DNA of 49,833 nt from an uncultured Caryophanales bacterium (GTDB lineage: Bacteria > Bacillota_I > Bacilli_A > Acholeplasmatales > Anaeroplasmataceae): positions 1 to 49,833 of the forward strand of contig CAMJOZ010000006.1 of NCBI GenBank assembly GCA_946407635.1. Direction: 5' to 3'. Shown one piece after another: positions 37,001 to 44,500 of the stretch; within the stretch, counting starts at the first letter, position 1, and each line of letters begins with the position of its first letter. The notes below the pieces were generated by a model. It was not told the origin of the DNA. It ran no database searches and saw only the letters and a program-made list of their open reading frames with translations. The translations under genes were made by a program, and so were the position numbers.

Positions 37001-38119
37001 ACAGTACATACATATAATAACTACTTTGATGGTAACTCTAAGTATGGTGTTGGTATGACAATGGGTGGTTCAGCATTCGTTGAAAACAACTACTTTAGAT
37101 CAACAGCTACAATGAAGCCAATGTTAATATCTCTACAAGGTACTGATGCTTTAGGCGAAGGTACATTCTCTGGAGAAGCAGGTGGTGTAATTAAAGCTTA
37201 TGGTAATAAGTTTGATGGTAATGTATCATTCATTCCACATACAGAAAACTCAACTTCATTTGATGCTTATGTTGCATCTTCAAGAGATGAAGTAGTACCA
37301 AGCTCAATTAAGGCATTATCTGGTGGTACAACTTATAATAACTTTGATACTAATAGTTCATTAATGTATACATATGAAGTAGAAACCGCAGATCAAGCTA
37401 GGATTACAGTAACAACTTATGCTGGTCGTGTTCAAGGTGGAGACTTCACATGGACATTCAATAATTCAACTGATGATGCATCTTATGCAGTTATCGATGG
37501 ATTAAAGCAAAAGTTGGTAAATTACTCAAGTCAGTTAGTAAGAGTATTAGGTATTGAAGGATCATCTCAAGGTGGTCAATCTCAAGAAGAAGATACATCA
37601 ATTGATGATGTAATCAATATGATTGATAGCCTACCAACTCCAGCTAATGTAACATTGAATGATGCTACAGAAATTTATGCAGCTAGAACTGCATATCAAA
37701 AGCTTGATTCAGCTGAACAAGCTCAAGTAACTAATTATTCTAAGTTACAACAATGTATTCAAAAGCTTAACGAACTAGGAAATGATGAGGATGAACACAA
37801 CACATCTGAAACCTTAACTTTCCCTTATAGTGATTCTTATTTCACAGTTGTAGGTAATACTTCAACATCAAAAGGTAGTGTTACATATAACGGAACAACT
37901 TATTCAACATGCTTGAAGATGGAATCTTCAACATCAATTAAGTTCACAACAACAGCGACAACTACTTTAGTAATGGTATTTAACGATACTGATTCGGCTT
38001 ATGTAATGCTTGATGGAGTTAAGACAGGTGGTTCTAATGTAATTACAGTAGAATTAGCTGCTGGTTCTCATGAAATTAAGAAATCAACTACATCTAATTT
38101 GTTCTACTTATCAATCTAG
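28082..38119 (+). CDS. Giant surface lipoprotein with two PL1 pectate lyase domains and 23 InlB-type repeats
   Basis: 3345 aa. Signal peptide ends in LSSC (lipid-anchor Cys22). Order: 18 InlB-type repeats (about 58-1300, each with an FxGW-like core); a beta-sandwich (about 1303-1448); three repeats (to 1665); FN3-like domain plus lyase domain 1 (about 1668-2193) with RGPLTR (Arg2060, Arg2065) at the catalytic position; beta and helical modules (to 2513); two repeats (to 2650); FN3-like domain plus lyase domain 2 (to about 3160) with SRHPRIR (Arg2966, Arg2969, Arg2971); a helical module and a C-terminal beta domain. Lyase domain 2 is close to the 821-aa enzyme; domain 1 is distant and may act on another pectin form. 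AGAAGGGA precedes the ATG. No LPXTG motif. Confidence 0.93.
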   Translation: MKKKFVYIGAGLFFCALSLSSCIKSESKYPTNPKKEESSNDEPTNNDSSQVVDDSKAVVSFNVDGGTQIENITVDKGSKINEPTTTKPTTQEYTFTFGGWFTDSTFTTPFDFNNLINSNITIYAKWNKVKNKYTITWFDSDDSVLKTEQVEYGTTPEYTPAKLTSGYTQTFVGWDTPVVPVTGNKTYKAQWTTPVKNKYNVTWKNGEETIKVDEVEHGTTPVYEGDVPTKESTPEYTYSFIGWTPDVDVVTGDVTYYAEFSETKNKYTVTFVNYDDTELKSQEVEYGQLPQTPVVNPTRESDNYNTYTFAGWDSEVVSVTGNATYKATYTETPIEYTIRFVDYDGTELASETLHYNDVVEAPQNLSRVNTPEYTYEFTGWDSEVSNVTGNKTYTATYSETKNKYTITFVNEGVESSQEVEYGSMPQTPLINPTKDSDNVYSYTFAGWDSEIVAVTGNKTYTAVYTPKYIEYTIRFVDYDGTELTSETLHYNDEVEAPSNPSRANTAEYTYEFIGWDSEVSNVTGNKTYTATYSETKNKYTVSFNTLGGNEITDIEVNYGDLITKPANPSKDNYNFSGWYIEEGCINQFNFNTPVTGPVTLFAKWTEQAPEVYTVTFHLNNGSTNVAQVITEGEYAYFGQNPIKESTVSTVYTFVGWYTDENLTAGNEFDLTTPITSNLNLYAKYDESVRTYSITWLNADDSVIDSTEVAYGNLPTHANPTKDSTSQYNYEFSGWTPEVVNVSGEATYKATYTESVRSYTVTWRNDDNSLIDQTILNYGETPTHADPTKASTAEYTYEFAGWTPAVDNVSGDITYTATYNEVKNKYTITFVNDDLTILSEAQVEYGQLPQAPVVNPTKEATVQYSYTFNGWDTEVVSVTCAKTYTATYLETVNKYTITFVNYTGTTLQTSLVEYGELPIYQGETPTKPATLEYSYTFNGWDSDVTTVTGAKTYQAVFTENTQSYLITFKNGEEVLQSTMVQYGVMPVYEGLTPSKVASTEWEYTFIGWDKAINNCNGEETYYALFTGTKRKYNVSWVNEGVLIYSELVEYGTTPVYDGVTPTKESTVQYDFEFDGWTTAVSAVTGDVTYEAHYTNVTRQYTYSFYQEDGISTYKSVTDYYGTIIEAPANPTKSGDLRRTYVFDGWYTDKTGGVEVTNFGTLTSNISYYARFYETDKLYTISFMDGSVELETVSNAIYDTEYSLGTPTKTGYVFDGWDETISGSTITRTAIFNEEKEEYTVTWLNEDGSLLRNDTVLKNGKASYGTKPTKAGYKFLYWAKDGVEFDVENTNITSNITLKAVFAEVYSVGFGASYTSWNELVNQAGSSVTTDSKNRKVLNTEVSLNGYTFENNNKNLVASDNSAYNNQGSDIVVTLTKEGSLFTTCSWASSTSEGYITVKDSSDNEIYKSNSIKGSGTGCSFSIEDLNPGTYRIHSDYSINISSIHYEVVKEYANVSYVTNVTGYHIDSDRVVVGTTISSLPVLQRDDYKFIGWCTDSTLNDLFDSTTVIDGDLILYAKWVQLTEEEKATVTFAVNVSGESFDPISIEKGNTIVLPSKNINGYRFDGWYTSNSYNQLFNPSTVINEDITIYANYIKQCVITYQDKDGNVITTNKVDINTPFGEVATVSAPYVSGYIFDYWTNNNVEFSSYEDISSDIILKAHYKEDDGTNEKIVITRTEGLQESAYLLFNEYNNADDYSIYEIDSSNNTRRLSNKEYYITRTNTGLRADLFGLSAGNHKIMVAPEIGGTDVISVATQATFTVEAYDRSGYAHFNYTDGVGAYNDDGTLKDNAIVLYVTDENKNTVELSYGGITVKGIGNILNTAGQACGETGHETECKKVSSGKTYYGLGNTNQGIIKKLAQDNIPLVVRFVGCVSNTGLYQKGTFNAANTSLINGLTAYDSNDYGGSEGDNGHMARMKSGKNITLEGVGSDATIDGWGFHFMASSDATDLGKSFEVRNLKFINTPEDAIGMEGVQSGDTISASVERCWVHNNEFYCPNISSPAESDKGEGDGSCDFKRGMYFTCSYNYFEGCHKTNLVGSSDSSLQYNLTYHHNYWYLCKARGPLTRQANVHMYNNIFYGQTDYAMNTRANAYIFSESNLFYACKNPFRVDGGAIKSYNDSLSSALQSYTSATIVTDKNTAVSNSACQYNGVSYSSFELNSSLFYKNDYYLQSDPTDAKKVIYARCGTSKASLPQIEDITMSDISYVNEAVKNATVNNLSVNGSTTETGKISKTIYAFKITESAKATITYQDNTDAKTGVLCNEAGVALLKASGTVELKPGTYFIQPYNFQPGDSKALSQLVFKEIASVSIKLEVFDDSEYQNTLISEFNSLVNSLPTITYNDNCLNKINAAFDKYNQLNDQSKVTVQANYNVLLNANNTYKNLGISYVENKINQIVTPVTEENADYVYEARSAYNELLNKVPSAQVSNYNKLISAESELEKIAVNIFLTKVSLLPSNITYSSSCLEKIVDAENAYEGLTEVQKQLQEDDADVVSAHQVLVNARNTYNQLEEDANKVTVSFVADGLTIDPVMVKKNTKLILPQDPFKSGYRFDGWYTDVNRTTKFNTSTLIDEDMTLYAKFVQQVTVTFINNDGTTLLATRSVDINSPMSSSIIPSAQFVSGYKFKYWSLTKNGSEFDFNSDISSNITLYSVYEEAIGVSVEITNYGGDQEALYAEFNKLDGFTDYNVYIKRDGTSSYSLIDKQLIREYGSYYRVDAVGVKAGTYSMKVVPFNNQEVTDYQTEVTNITVEGHIRTGFAFVNGSASGAYNNDGTLRSDATVIYITNTNKDTVTFNGATGIQNIITLLKSNKGYSKPLCIRFIGNITDPQVLGKGDLYVDTAKAGLTLEGVGTDATINGFGIVIKNSSNVEIRNLGFMNCNSSEGDSIGLQQGNDHVWVHNCDIFYGDAGSDADQVKGDGALDTKTSTYITHSFNHFWDTGKSNLQGMKSESTSNYITYHHNWYDHSDSRHPRIRTCTVHTYNNYFDGNSKYGVGMTMGGSAFVENNYFRSTATMKPMLISLQGTDALGEGTFSGEAGGVIKAYGNKFDGNVSFIPHTENSTSFDAYVASSRDEVVPSSIKALSGGTTYNNFDTNSSLMYTYEVETADQARITVTTYAGRVQGGDFTWTFNNSTDDASYAVIDGLKQKLVNYSSQLVRVLGIEGSSQGGQSQEEDTSIDDVINMIDSLPTPANVTLNDATEIYAARTAYQKLDSAEQAQVTNYSKLQQCIQKLNELGNDEDEHNTSETLTFPYSDSYFTVVGNTSTSKGSVTYNGTTYSTCLKMESSTSIKFTTTATTTLVMVFNDTDSAYVMLDGVKTGGSNVITVELAAGSHEIKKSTTSNLFYLSI
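29084..29705 (+). repeat. Duplicated 405-bp block within the InlB repeats
   Basis: 29084-29300 recurs at 29489-29705, offset exactly 405 bp (135 codons), with long near-identical stretches such as the segments beginning 29221 and 29626. The two-repeat unit was duplicated recently compared with its neighbours. Confidence 0.85.
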
Positions 38120-38130
38120 TTTAAAAAATT

Positions 38131-38159
38131 GAGATAGAGTTTGACTCTATCTCTTTTTT
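38131..38159 (+). terminator. Rho-independent terminator after the giant lyase
   Basis: GAGATAGAGT-TTG-ACTCTATCTC (38131-38153), then T6. Confidence 0.92.
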
Positions 38160-38185
38160 GTTTTAAAATTCTTTTGGGTGTTATT

Positions 38186-38716
38186 ATGAAATATTTAATT
38201 GTATCTGATATTCATGGATCTAGTGATTCATCTAAGAAAATATTAGAATTATTTAAAAAAAATAAATGTGATATGGTAATGATTTTAGGTGATATTTTAT
38301 ATCATGGACCTAGAAATGATTTACCAGAATCTTATAATCCAAAAGAAGTAATTAAGGATTTAAATTCTATTAAGGATAATATTATCGCAATAAAAGGCAA
38401 TTGTGACGCTGAAGTTGATGAAATGGTTCTAGATTTTAAAATATTAGATTCATTTGATGGGATAATAAATAATATTAATTTACATTTAGAACATGGTCAT
38501 CATTTAGATTTGAAAAGATATAATAATTCTAAATTAGTATTATTTGGACATACTCATATACCTACAATTTATAATGAAAATGATGTATGCTTAATCAATC
38601 CAGGTAGTATAACATTACCTAAAATGAATAATCCTAGATCATATGGTATTTGGGATAATAACAATATTAAAATATATGATTTAGAAGATATTATTTTAAT
38701 TGATTATAAATATTAA
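38186..38716 (+). CDS. yfcE: YfcE-family metallophosphodiesterase
   Basis: 176 aa (E. coli YfcE has 184). ATG at 38186 follows GGGTG; an in-frame start at 38141 would fall inside the upstream terminator. All metal-binding blocks of the calcineurin-like fold are visible: SDIHG (8-12), ILGDILYHGPRN (about 47-58), KGNCDAEVD (about 84-92), HGHH (about 118) and FGHTHIP (about 137). In E. coli the enzyme hydrolyses phosphodiester test substrates with Mn2+; its physiological substrate is unknown. It is a one-gene unit without a clear promoter of its own. Confidence 0.92.
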   Translation: MKYLIVSDIHGSSDSSKKILELFKKNKCDMVMILGDILYHGPRNDLPESYNPKEVIKDLNSIKDNIIAIKGNCDAEVDEMVLDFKILDSFDGIINNINLHLEHGHHLDLKRYNNSKLVLFGHTHIPTIYNENDVCLINPGSITLPKMNNPRSYGIWDNNNIKIYDLEDIILIDYKY

Positions 38717-38737
38717 TTTTCTCAAAAAAATGACGTT

Positions 38738-38774
38738 AAAGAGATACTTTATTTCTAAAAAGTATCTTTTTTTT
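38738..38774 (+). terminator. Rho-independent terminator after yfcE
   Basis: AGATACTTT (38742-38750) and AAAGTATCT (38759-38767), then T7. Confidence 0.82.
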
Positions 38775-38854
38775 CTTTTTTATAAAATAATTTCAAAAAT
38801 TTTAAGCATTTCTTACTATCATTTAATATATTAAAAAAAAGAGGAGAACCGAAA

Positions 38855-39394
38855 TTGAAGAAAAAGGAAATTTTTGCAATAATCATTATTTTAGGTCTAA
38901 CTATATTTTTAGCATTCTTACCAACTATTATAAATAGTAATAATAAGAAAGAAGATGATGTAATATTAAATGAAGAAAAACCAAAATATATTATTATCAC
39001 AATAAAAGGTGAATTAAAAATAGAAGAAATAAATTTAAAAATTCCATATGGTTATACATATGGATATATAATTCAAAAAATAGATCCTTATTTAAATGAA
39101 TATAGTATTGTTTCAGATAATTTAAAGAAAAGATATTATAATGATGAAACAATAATTATTGAATCTAAAGATATTAATAATGAAGTAGTAATTGAAACTT
39201 CAAATAAAATAAATATAAATACAGCGTCATCTGATGAACTAATAACATTATATGGAATAGGAGAAAAAAGAGCTCAGGCTATCATTGATTATAGAAAAAT
39301 TAAAAAAATAGAATCATTTAGTGAATTAAAAGAATTATTAGGAGTATCAGATGAAGTCATTAATAATATCAAAGATAAAGCTATACTCCAATAA
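38855..39394 (+). CDS. comEA: ComEA-like DNA-binding competence protein
   Basis: 179 aa. TTG start after GAGGAGA. One N-terminal membrane helix (about 5-27), then an outer region with a SLBB-like beta segment (about 48-110). The C-terminal helix-hairpin-helix pair runs from ININTASSDELITLYGIGEKRAQAIIDYR to GVSDEVINNIKDK, about 117-176. ComEA binds incoming double-stranded DNA outside the membrane and passes it to the ComEC channel, encoded next with a 44-base overlap. No pilus genes (comG) are in view. Confidence 0.9.
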   Translation: MKKKEIFAIIIILGLTIFLAFLPTIINSNNKKEDDVILNEEKPKYIIITIKGELKIEEINLKIPYGYTYGYIIQKIDPYLNEYSIVSDNLKKRYYNDETIIIESKDINNEVVIETSNKININTASSDELITLYGIGEKRAQAIIDYRKIKKIESFSELKELLGVSDEVINNIKDKAILQ

Positions 39395-41459
39395 TTTTCA
39401 TTTCTTTTTAATTCCTATTTTGTTATGCTTATTAGGTTTTAATTCATACATATTTTTTATATTGCTTGCAATATATTTATTATTTGTTTATTTCAAAACC
39501 AAATTAATATTACCAATATTATTAATAATTTTATTATTTATAATAAGGTATTTATTATTTTTATATTTTGTAAATTTACCAATCGATGAAGAATCAAATT
39601 TATATATTTTAAATAGAAATGATAATTCTTATGAAGGCTATATCGGATTTAAGAAAATAATTATTTATGGAAATAATTTAAAATATAAGCCTGGAGATAT
39701 TATTAAATGCAAATTAAAAATAAACGAAATATCTAAAAAGAATTATAGTGAAGATTTTGATTATAAATTATATTTATATTCTAAAAATACAAATGTTACT
39801 GCTTATATTGAAAAAGAAGAATTGATAAGTAATTCATTTTCTATTTATAGTATAAAATATTATTATTTGAATTATTTAAAATCTAATCTAAGTTTAGATT
39901 CATATAATTATATTAGTGCTTTAGTGTTTGGTACTAATCAATTTGAAAATGAATTAAAGGATTCATTTAGTGCTTTGGGTATATCTCATATAATTGCTAT
40001 AAGCGGTATGCATATAATATTTTTAAATAAATTTTTAAAATTTATATTATTTAAATTATTTGGGTATTATAAGGATTTAATTCCTAATTTTATAATATTT
40101 ATCTATTTATTAATAATTGGTTTTCCATTATCTAGTGTTAGAGCCTTATTATTTTTAATAATAGGATCTTTATCAAATAAATCTAAAGTATTATCTAAAT
40201 TAGATATATTATCTATTTCATGCTTAATAATGTTATTTATTAATCCATTTTATGGATATAATACTGGATTCTTATTATCATTTATAGTTTCATTTGTTTT
40301 AATATTCAAAGCTGATATTATTAAAAATTCAAATAATAAAATTATTGATTCATATAAAACATATTTCTTAATATTTTTATTTACATTACCACTAGTTATA
40401 AATATGAGTAATAGAATATCATTAATATCTTTAATACTATCTCCTTTATTATCAACAATTATATCTTTTATAATTTTACCTTTAAGCTATGTTTTAGCAA
40501 TTATTCCAATATCAGATTTTATATTTAAATATATATTTATTTTCTTGAATCAATATTTAATTAATATTTCAAATTATAATTTAATGATTCCAATTAAATC
40601 ATTAAATATTTATTTATCATCAATTTATTATTTAATATTATTTGTTTTCATTTATTCATTAATAAAGAAGAAGCTTATTATTTTTAATTTTAGCTTATTA
40701 ACATCATATTTATTGATAATATTAACATTTAGATATATTAATCCAATTGCTAAAATTACTTTTATAAATTGTGGTCAGGGAGATTCATCCTTAATAGAAG
40801 CTCCTTATAGTAAGGAAATAATAGTAATAGATTGTTATAATTCATATGAATTCTTAAAAAGACAAGGAATTTATAATATTGATTATTTAATATTGTCTCA
40901 TTCAGATAATGATCATATTGGAGATTATAAAGAAATCTTAAATGATTTTAATGTTAAAAAAATCATATATCCAAAATATGATTTAAGATTTGAAGAATTA
41001 TTGGTTGATTATGATAATAAAATTGGAATTGATGATAAATATATAATAAATGATTATTTAAACATAAATATATTAGGACCTATTAATTCATATGATGATC
41101 CTAATTCAAATAGTATTGTAATAAAATTAAATATTTATAATACATCTATTTTATATACTGGTGATATGACAGAAAAAGAAGAAATAGATGTAATAAATAA
41201 ATACCAGGATATATTAGAATCAGATATCTTAAAGGTAGCGCATCATGGATCAGATACATCCTCAAGTATTGATTTCTTAAATTGTGTAAATCCTAAAGAT
41301 TCAATTATATCAGTAGGATTGAATAATTCATATAATCTTCCAAATGATGATATAGTAGAAAGGTTAAAAGAAAGATCTAATTTATATATGACTAAAGATA
41401 GTGGGAATATCACTTTACGGATATATGATAATAAATATAAATTATCCACATATTACTAG
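39351..41459 (+). CDS. comEC: ComEC/Rec2 DNA uptake channel
   Basis: 702 aa. ATG at 39351 follows TTAGGAG and lies inside the comEA gene. Hydrophobic helices at about 15-70 are followed by a small soluble OB-like section. The Competence domain comes next (about 195-460), with the family motif HIIAISGMHI at about 213-222 and many membrane helices. From about residue 470 comes a metallo-beta-lactamase domain (FINCGQGDSSLIE, then SHSDNDH at 516-522, then YTGDM and AHHGSD). ComEC carries single-stranded DNA across the membrane, and the C-terminal domain probably degrades the second strand. All three parts are intact. Confidence 0.95.
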   Translation: MKSLIISKIKLYSNNFHFFLIPILLCLLGFNSYIFFILLAIYLLFVYFKTKLILPILLIILLFIIRYLLFLYFVNLPIDEESNLYILNRNDNSYEGYIGFKKIIIYGNNLKYKPGDIIKCKLKINEISKKNYSEDFDYKLYLYSKNTNVTAYIEKEELISNSFSIYSIKYYYLNYLKSNLSLDSYNYISALVFGTNQFENELKDSFSALGISHIIAISGMHIIFLNKFLKFILFKLFGYYKDLIPNFIIFIYLLIIGFPLSSVRALLFLIIGSLSNKSKVLSKLDILSISCLIMLFINPFYGYNTGFLLSFIVSFVLIFKADIIKNSNNKIIDSYKTYFLIFLFTLPLVINMSNRISLISLILSPLLSTIISFIILPLSYVLAIIPISDFIFKYIFIFLNQYLINISNYNLMIPIKSLNIYLSSIYYLILFVFIYSLIKKKLIIFNFSLLTSYLLIILTFRYINPIAKITFINCGQGDSSLIEAPYSKEIIVIDCYNSYEFLKRQGIYNIDYLILSHSDNDHIGDYKEILNDFNVKKIIYPKYDLRFEELLVDYDNKIGIDDKYIINDYLNINILGPINSYDDPNSNSIVIKLNIYNTSILYTGDMTEKEEIDVINKYQDILESDILKVAHHGSDTSSSIDFLNCVNPKDSIISVGLNNSYNLPNDDIVERLKERSNLYMTKDSGNITLRIYDNKYKLSTYY

Positions 41460-41509
41460 TAGAATGTAACTATTATATATATAATATATAAAATTTATGA
41501 AAAAAGTGT

Positions 41510-41547
41510 GGAAAGCGTTTGCAAAAATGTTAAAAATATCATATACT
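41510..41547 (+). promoter_or_regulatory. Promoter and LacI/CcpA-like operator of the 1202-aa lipoprotein
   Basis: TTGCAA (41519-41524), 17-bp spacer, TATACT (41542-41547). GGAAAGCGTTTGCA (41510-41523) overlaps the -35 and shares the GAAAGCGTTT core with the lyase genes. The CCAATAAAA motif is absent here. Confidence 0.6.
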
Positions 41548-41576
41548 ATAAGGTGAATTTTTACTAGGAGGAAATT

Positions 41577-44500
41577 ATGAAAAAGAAAAGAATTTTATTA
41601 GGCATTGCTTTAGCAAGTGCCTCAATCTTTGCTTTAGCATCATGTGGAGGAAAAAATGATAATACTCCAAATGATGATGAACAAAAAGATACAAGTGGAA
41701 GCCAAAGTGGTGATAGTGGCCAACAAGGTGGAGGTCAACAAGGCGGAGGCGAAGGTCAAAGCCAAGGTGGTGGAGAACAAACTGTCACTAAATATTCAAT
41801 TACATATAATGTAAATGGCCATGGTACTGCCCCTGCAAATAAGACTGATGTAACAGCTATTACTGATGCTGATTTAGCTGCAATTTCAGCACCTGGTTAT
41901 TTATTTGAAGGCTGGTTTACTGATGAAGCTTTAACTCAAGCTGCAACTGCAGGAAATATTTCTACTAATACTACATTATATGCAAAATGGTATGGTGCAT
42001 CTTATGAAGCAGTAAAAGAAAAGGGTAATGTTGCATTAGATGAACGATTTAATGAATCTAAAGTACTTGATAGTTATTCATATATGTATTCATTTAATGA
42101 TACTGGTATTTATTTTGTAAGTGCTGTTCATTCTGATAAACCTGATAGTCCTAAATCAACTTATAGTTACACAATTGCTGATAAAAAATTAACTTTAGTT
42201 GATGGTGATGCAGCAAGTGGTGGAGATACTAAAGGTTCTGCAAAGGCTATTGTTAGTTTTGGAAATACACCAAAAGCTGAAATTTTAGAAGGTTATGTTG
42301 ATGTTAATATTCCTGTAAAAAATAATAACTGGACTTTCTTCCAATTATATGGTACAGATACAGTTAAAACTAATAGTGAAATTTTTGGTCTAAGAACTGT
42401 TGAAGAAACAGTAGATAAAGTTAAGAAAACATTTATTCAATATCGTATTGATGGTAATGTTAAAACTGAAGGTATTATTAATAAATTTGAAGTAACTGAT
42501 AATACATCATTTGGTATGCACTTAGTTATTAATCAAATTACTGGTAAAATTTCTATTGATTTAATTAAGGCTGATGGTACAGTTTTACCATTTATTAAGG
42601 ATGTTGAGATTCCTGGATATGTTTTATCTACACGTTATTTATTTACATCAACAGATGGTGGTAACAAGGTATTATCTTTTACTAATGTTGTATTAAGAGC
42701 TGAAAAAGAAATTACTGATGTTGCTCAATATAAAGCTAAAGTTTTAGCTTATTTCAATCCAGTACTTTCTGAAATGGCACCACGTTATGTTACAAATAAG
42801 ACTCAATTTGAAGCTGCAAGAGATGCTATAGTTGCTGCCGTTGAAGCTGCAGAAACTATTGATGCTATTGATGCAATTGTAGATATATCAAGCCAAGAAT
42901 CTGCATCTCCTGAGATGATAGCATTAATGTCTGTTGAAGATGAATGGACAATTAAAAGAAATTATATTAATGAAAATTATCCAGAAGATAATTATACAAT
43001 AAAATCTAGTGATTATTATGCTGCATGGAATAATTTATACAGGGCTTCAACTATAGATGAATTAAATGCAGCAGTTGCAGCATTTGCAAATGTTCAAAAT
43101 GACGAAGCTGCAAAGGCTGATTATATTGATTCTAAGGTTGCTGAATTACAAAAACTTTTACCTGCTTCAAATTATACATTTGAAGATACAGAGTATAATA
43201 ATAAGCCAGCTTATGATAGTGCAATAGCTTTTATTACAGGAAACCATAAAAATGATATTGATAAATCTTATTCCCAAGCAATTACAGCTATAGCATCTAT
43301 TCCAACAAATGCTTTATTATTATCTTCTGCAAAATCTAATTATTTGGTTTCAGTTGGTAATTATAGAACTGATTTAACTGGAAAAACAGTAAGTTCAAGT
43401 GAACAAACTGCAATTGATGAATATTATGGATCAACAGCAGAAGATTCTTTATATAATACAAAGAAAGCTACAGCAGCATCTTCAATTAATGCTGCAGAAA
43501 CTCTTGATGCTATTAAATCTGCATATTCTACATTTACATCTGGTGTTGATACAGATATCAATGGAATTGTAATGTCTCTTGAAGATTACAAGACAAATAG
43601 AAAGAATCAAATTAATAATGTCGATGCACCTAACTATAAGGAATATCAAGATGATGATATTATTGACTTAATTGATGCAGCTGTAACAGAATATTGTGGT
43701 AATATAGATTCTGCAACATCTAAAGAAGCTGTAAAAACAGCATATGATGCTTGTATTGCTCAATTTGATTTAATTTATTATAAGAGAGATGCAAGAGCAA
43801 ACTTTAGAAAATGGATTACAGATACATATTTTACAGCTGGTGCTGAAAAACAAATTAAGACAACTAAATATGCTGTATTAAAAGAATTTGACACAGTAGA
43901 TGAAGAAGCAATACAAGCTATTTTCGCTGCAAATAGTGAAGCAGATGTTGATACTGCTGTTGTTAATGGACAATCAGCATATGAAGAAGAATATCAAAAA
44001 TTATTAACATATGAATTTGATGTTGATTTTGAAAATGTTGAATTAACATCTGCAAAGGTTGTTTATGGTAATACATTACAGCAACCAGCTGATCCAGCTG
44101 TAGATGCTGATAAGTTATTTATTGGTTGGTATGCAGATTCTACATTTACAACTCCATTTGATTTCACACAACCTATTTATGAAGACACAACTTTATATGC
44201 AAAAATTGTTGCTGCTGTGACTGTAACATTAAATTATAATGCTACAATTAATAATGTAACTACTAAATCTATTAAGATTGAAAGTGGTACAACAATTTCA
44301 TCTACTGAATTAAATGTTACTCAAGATGATGCTATGTTATTTGATTGGTATCAAAATGCTGATTTTAGTGGTGATGCTGTAACAACAACTACTGTATTCA
44401 ATGATAGTACAACAATTTATGCTAAGTGGGCTGATATTTATACAACTACTGTTATGAGTACTACATCAACTGCTACTCCAGCTGCTGTATCTGCTGAAGC

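Noticed and set aside
41460-41500. Terminator after comEC
   Set aside because: The region is alternating AT without a GC stem; read-through toward the next gene cannot be excluded.
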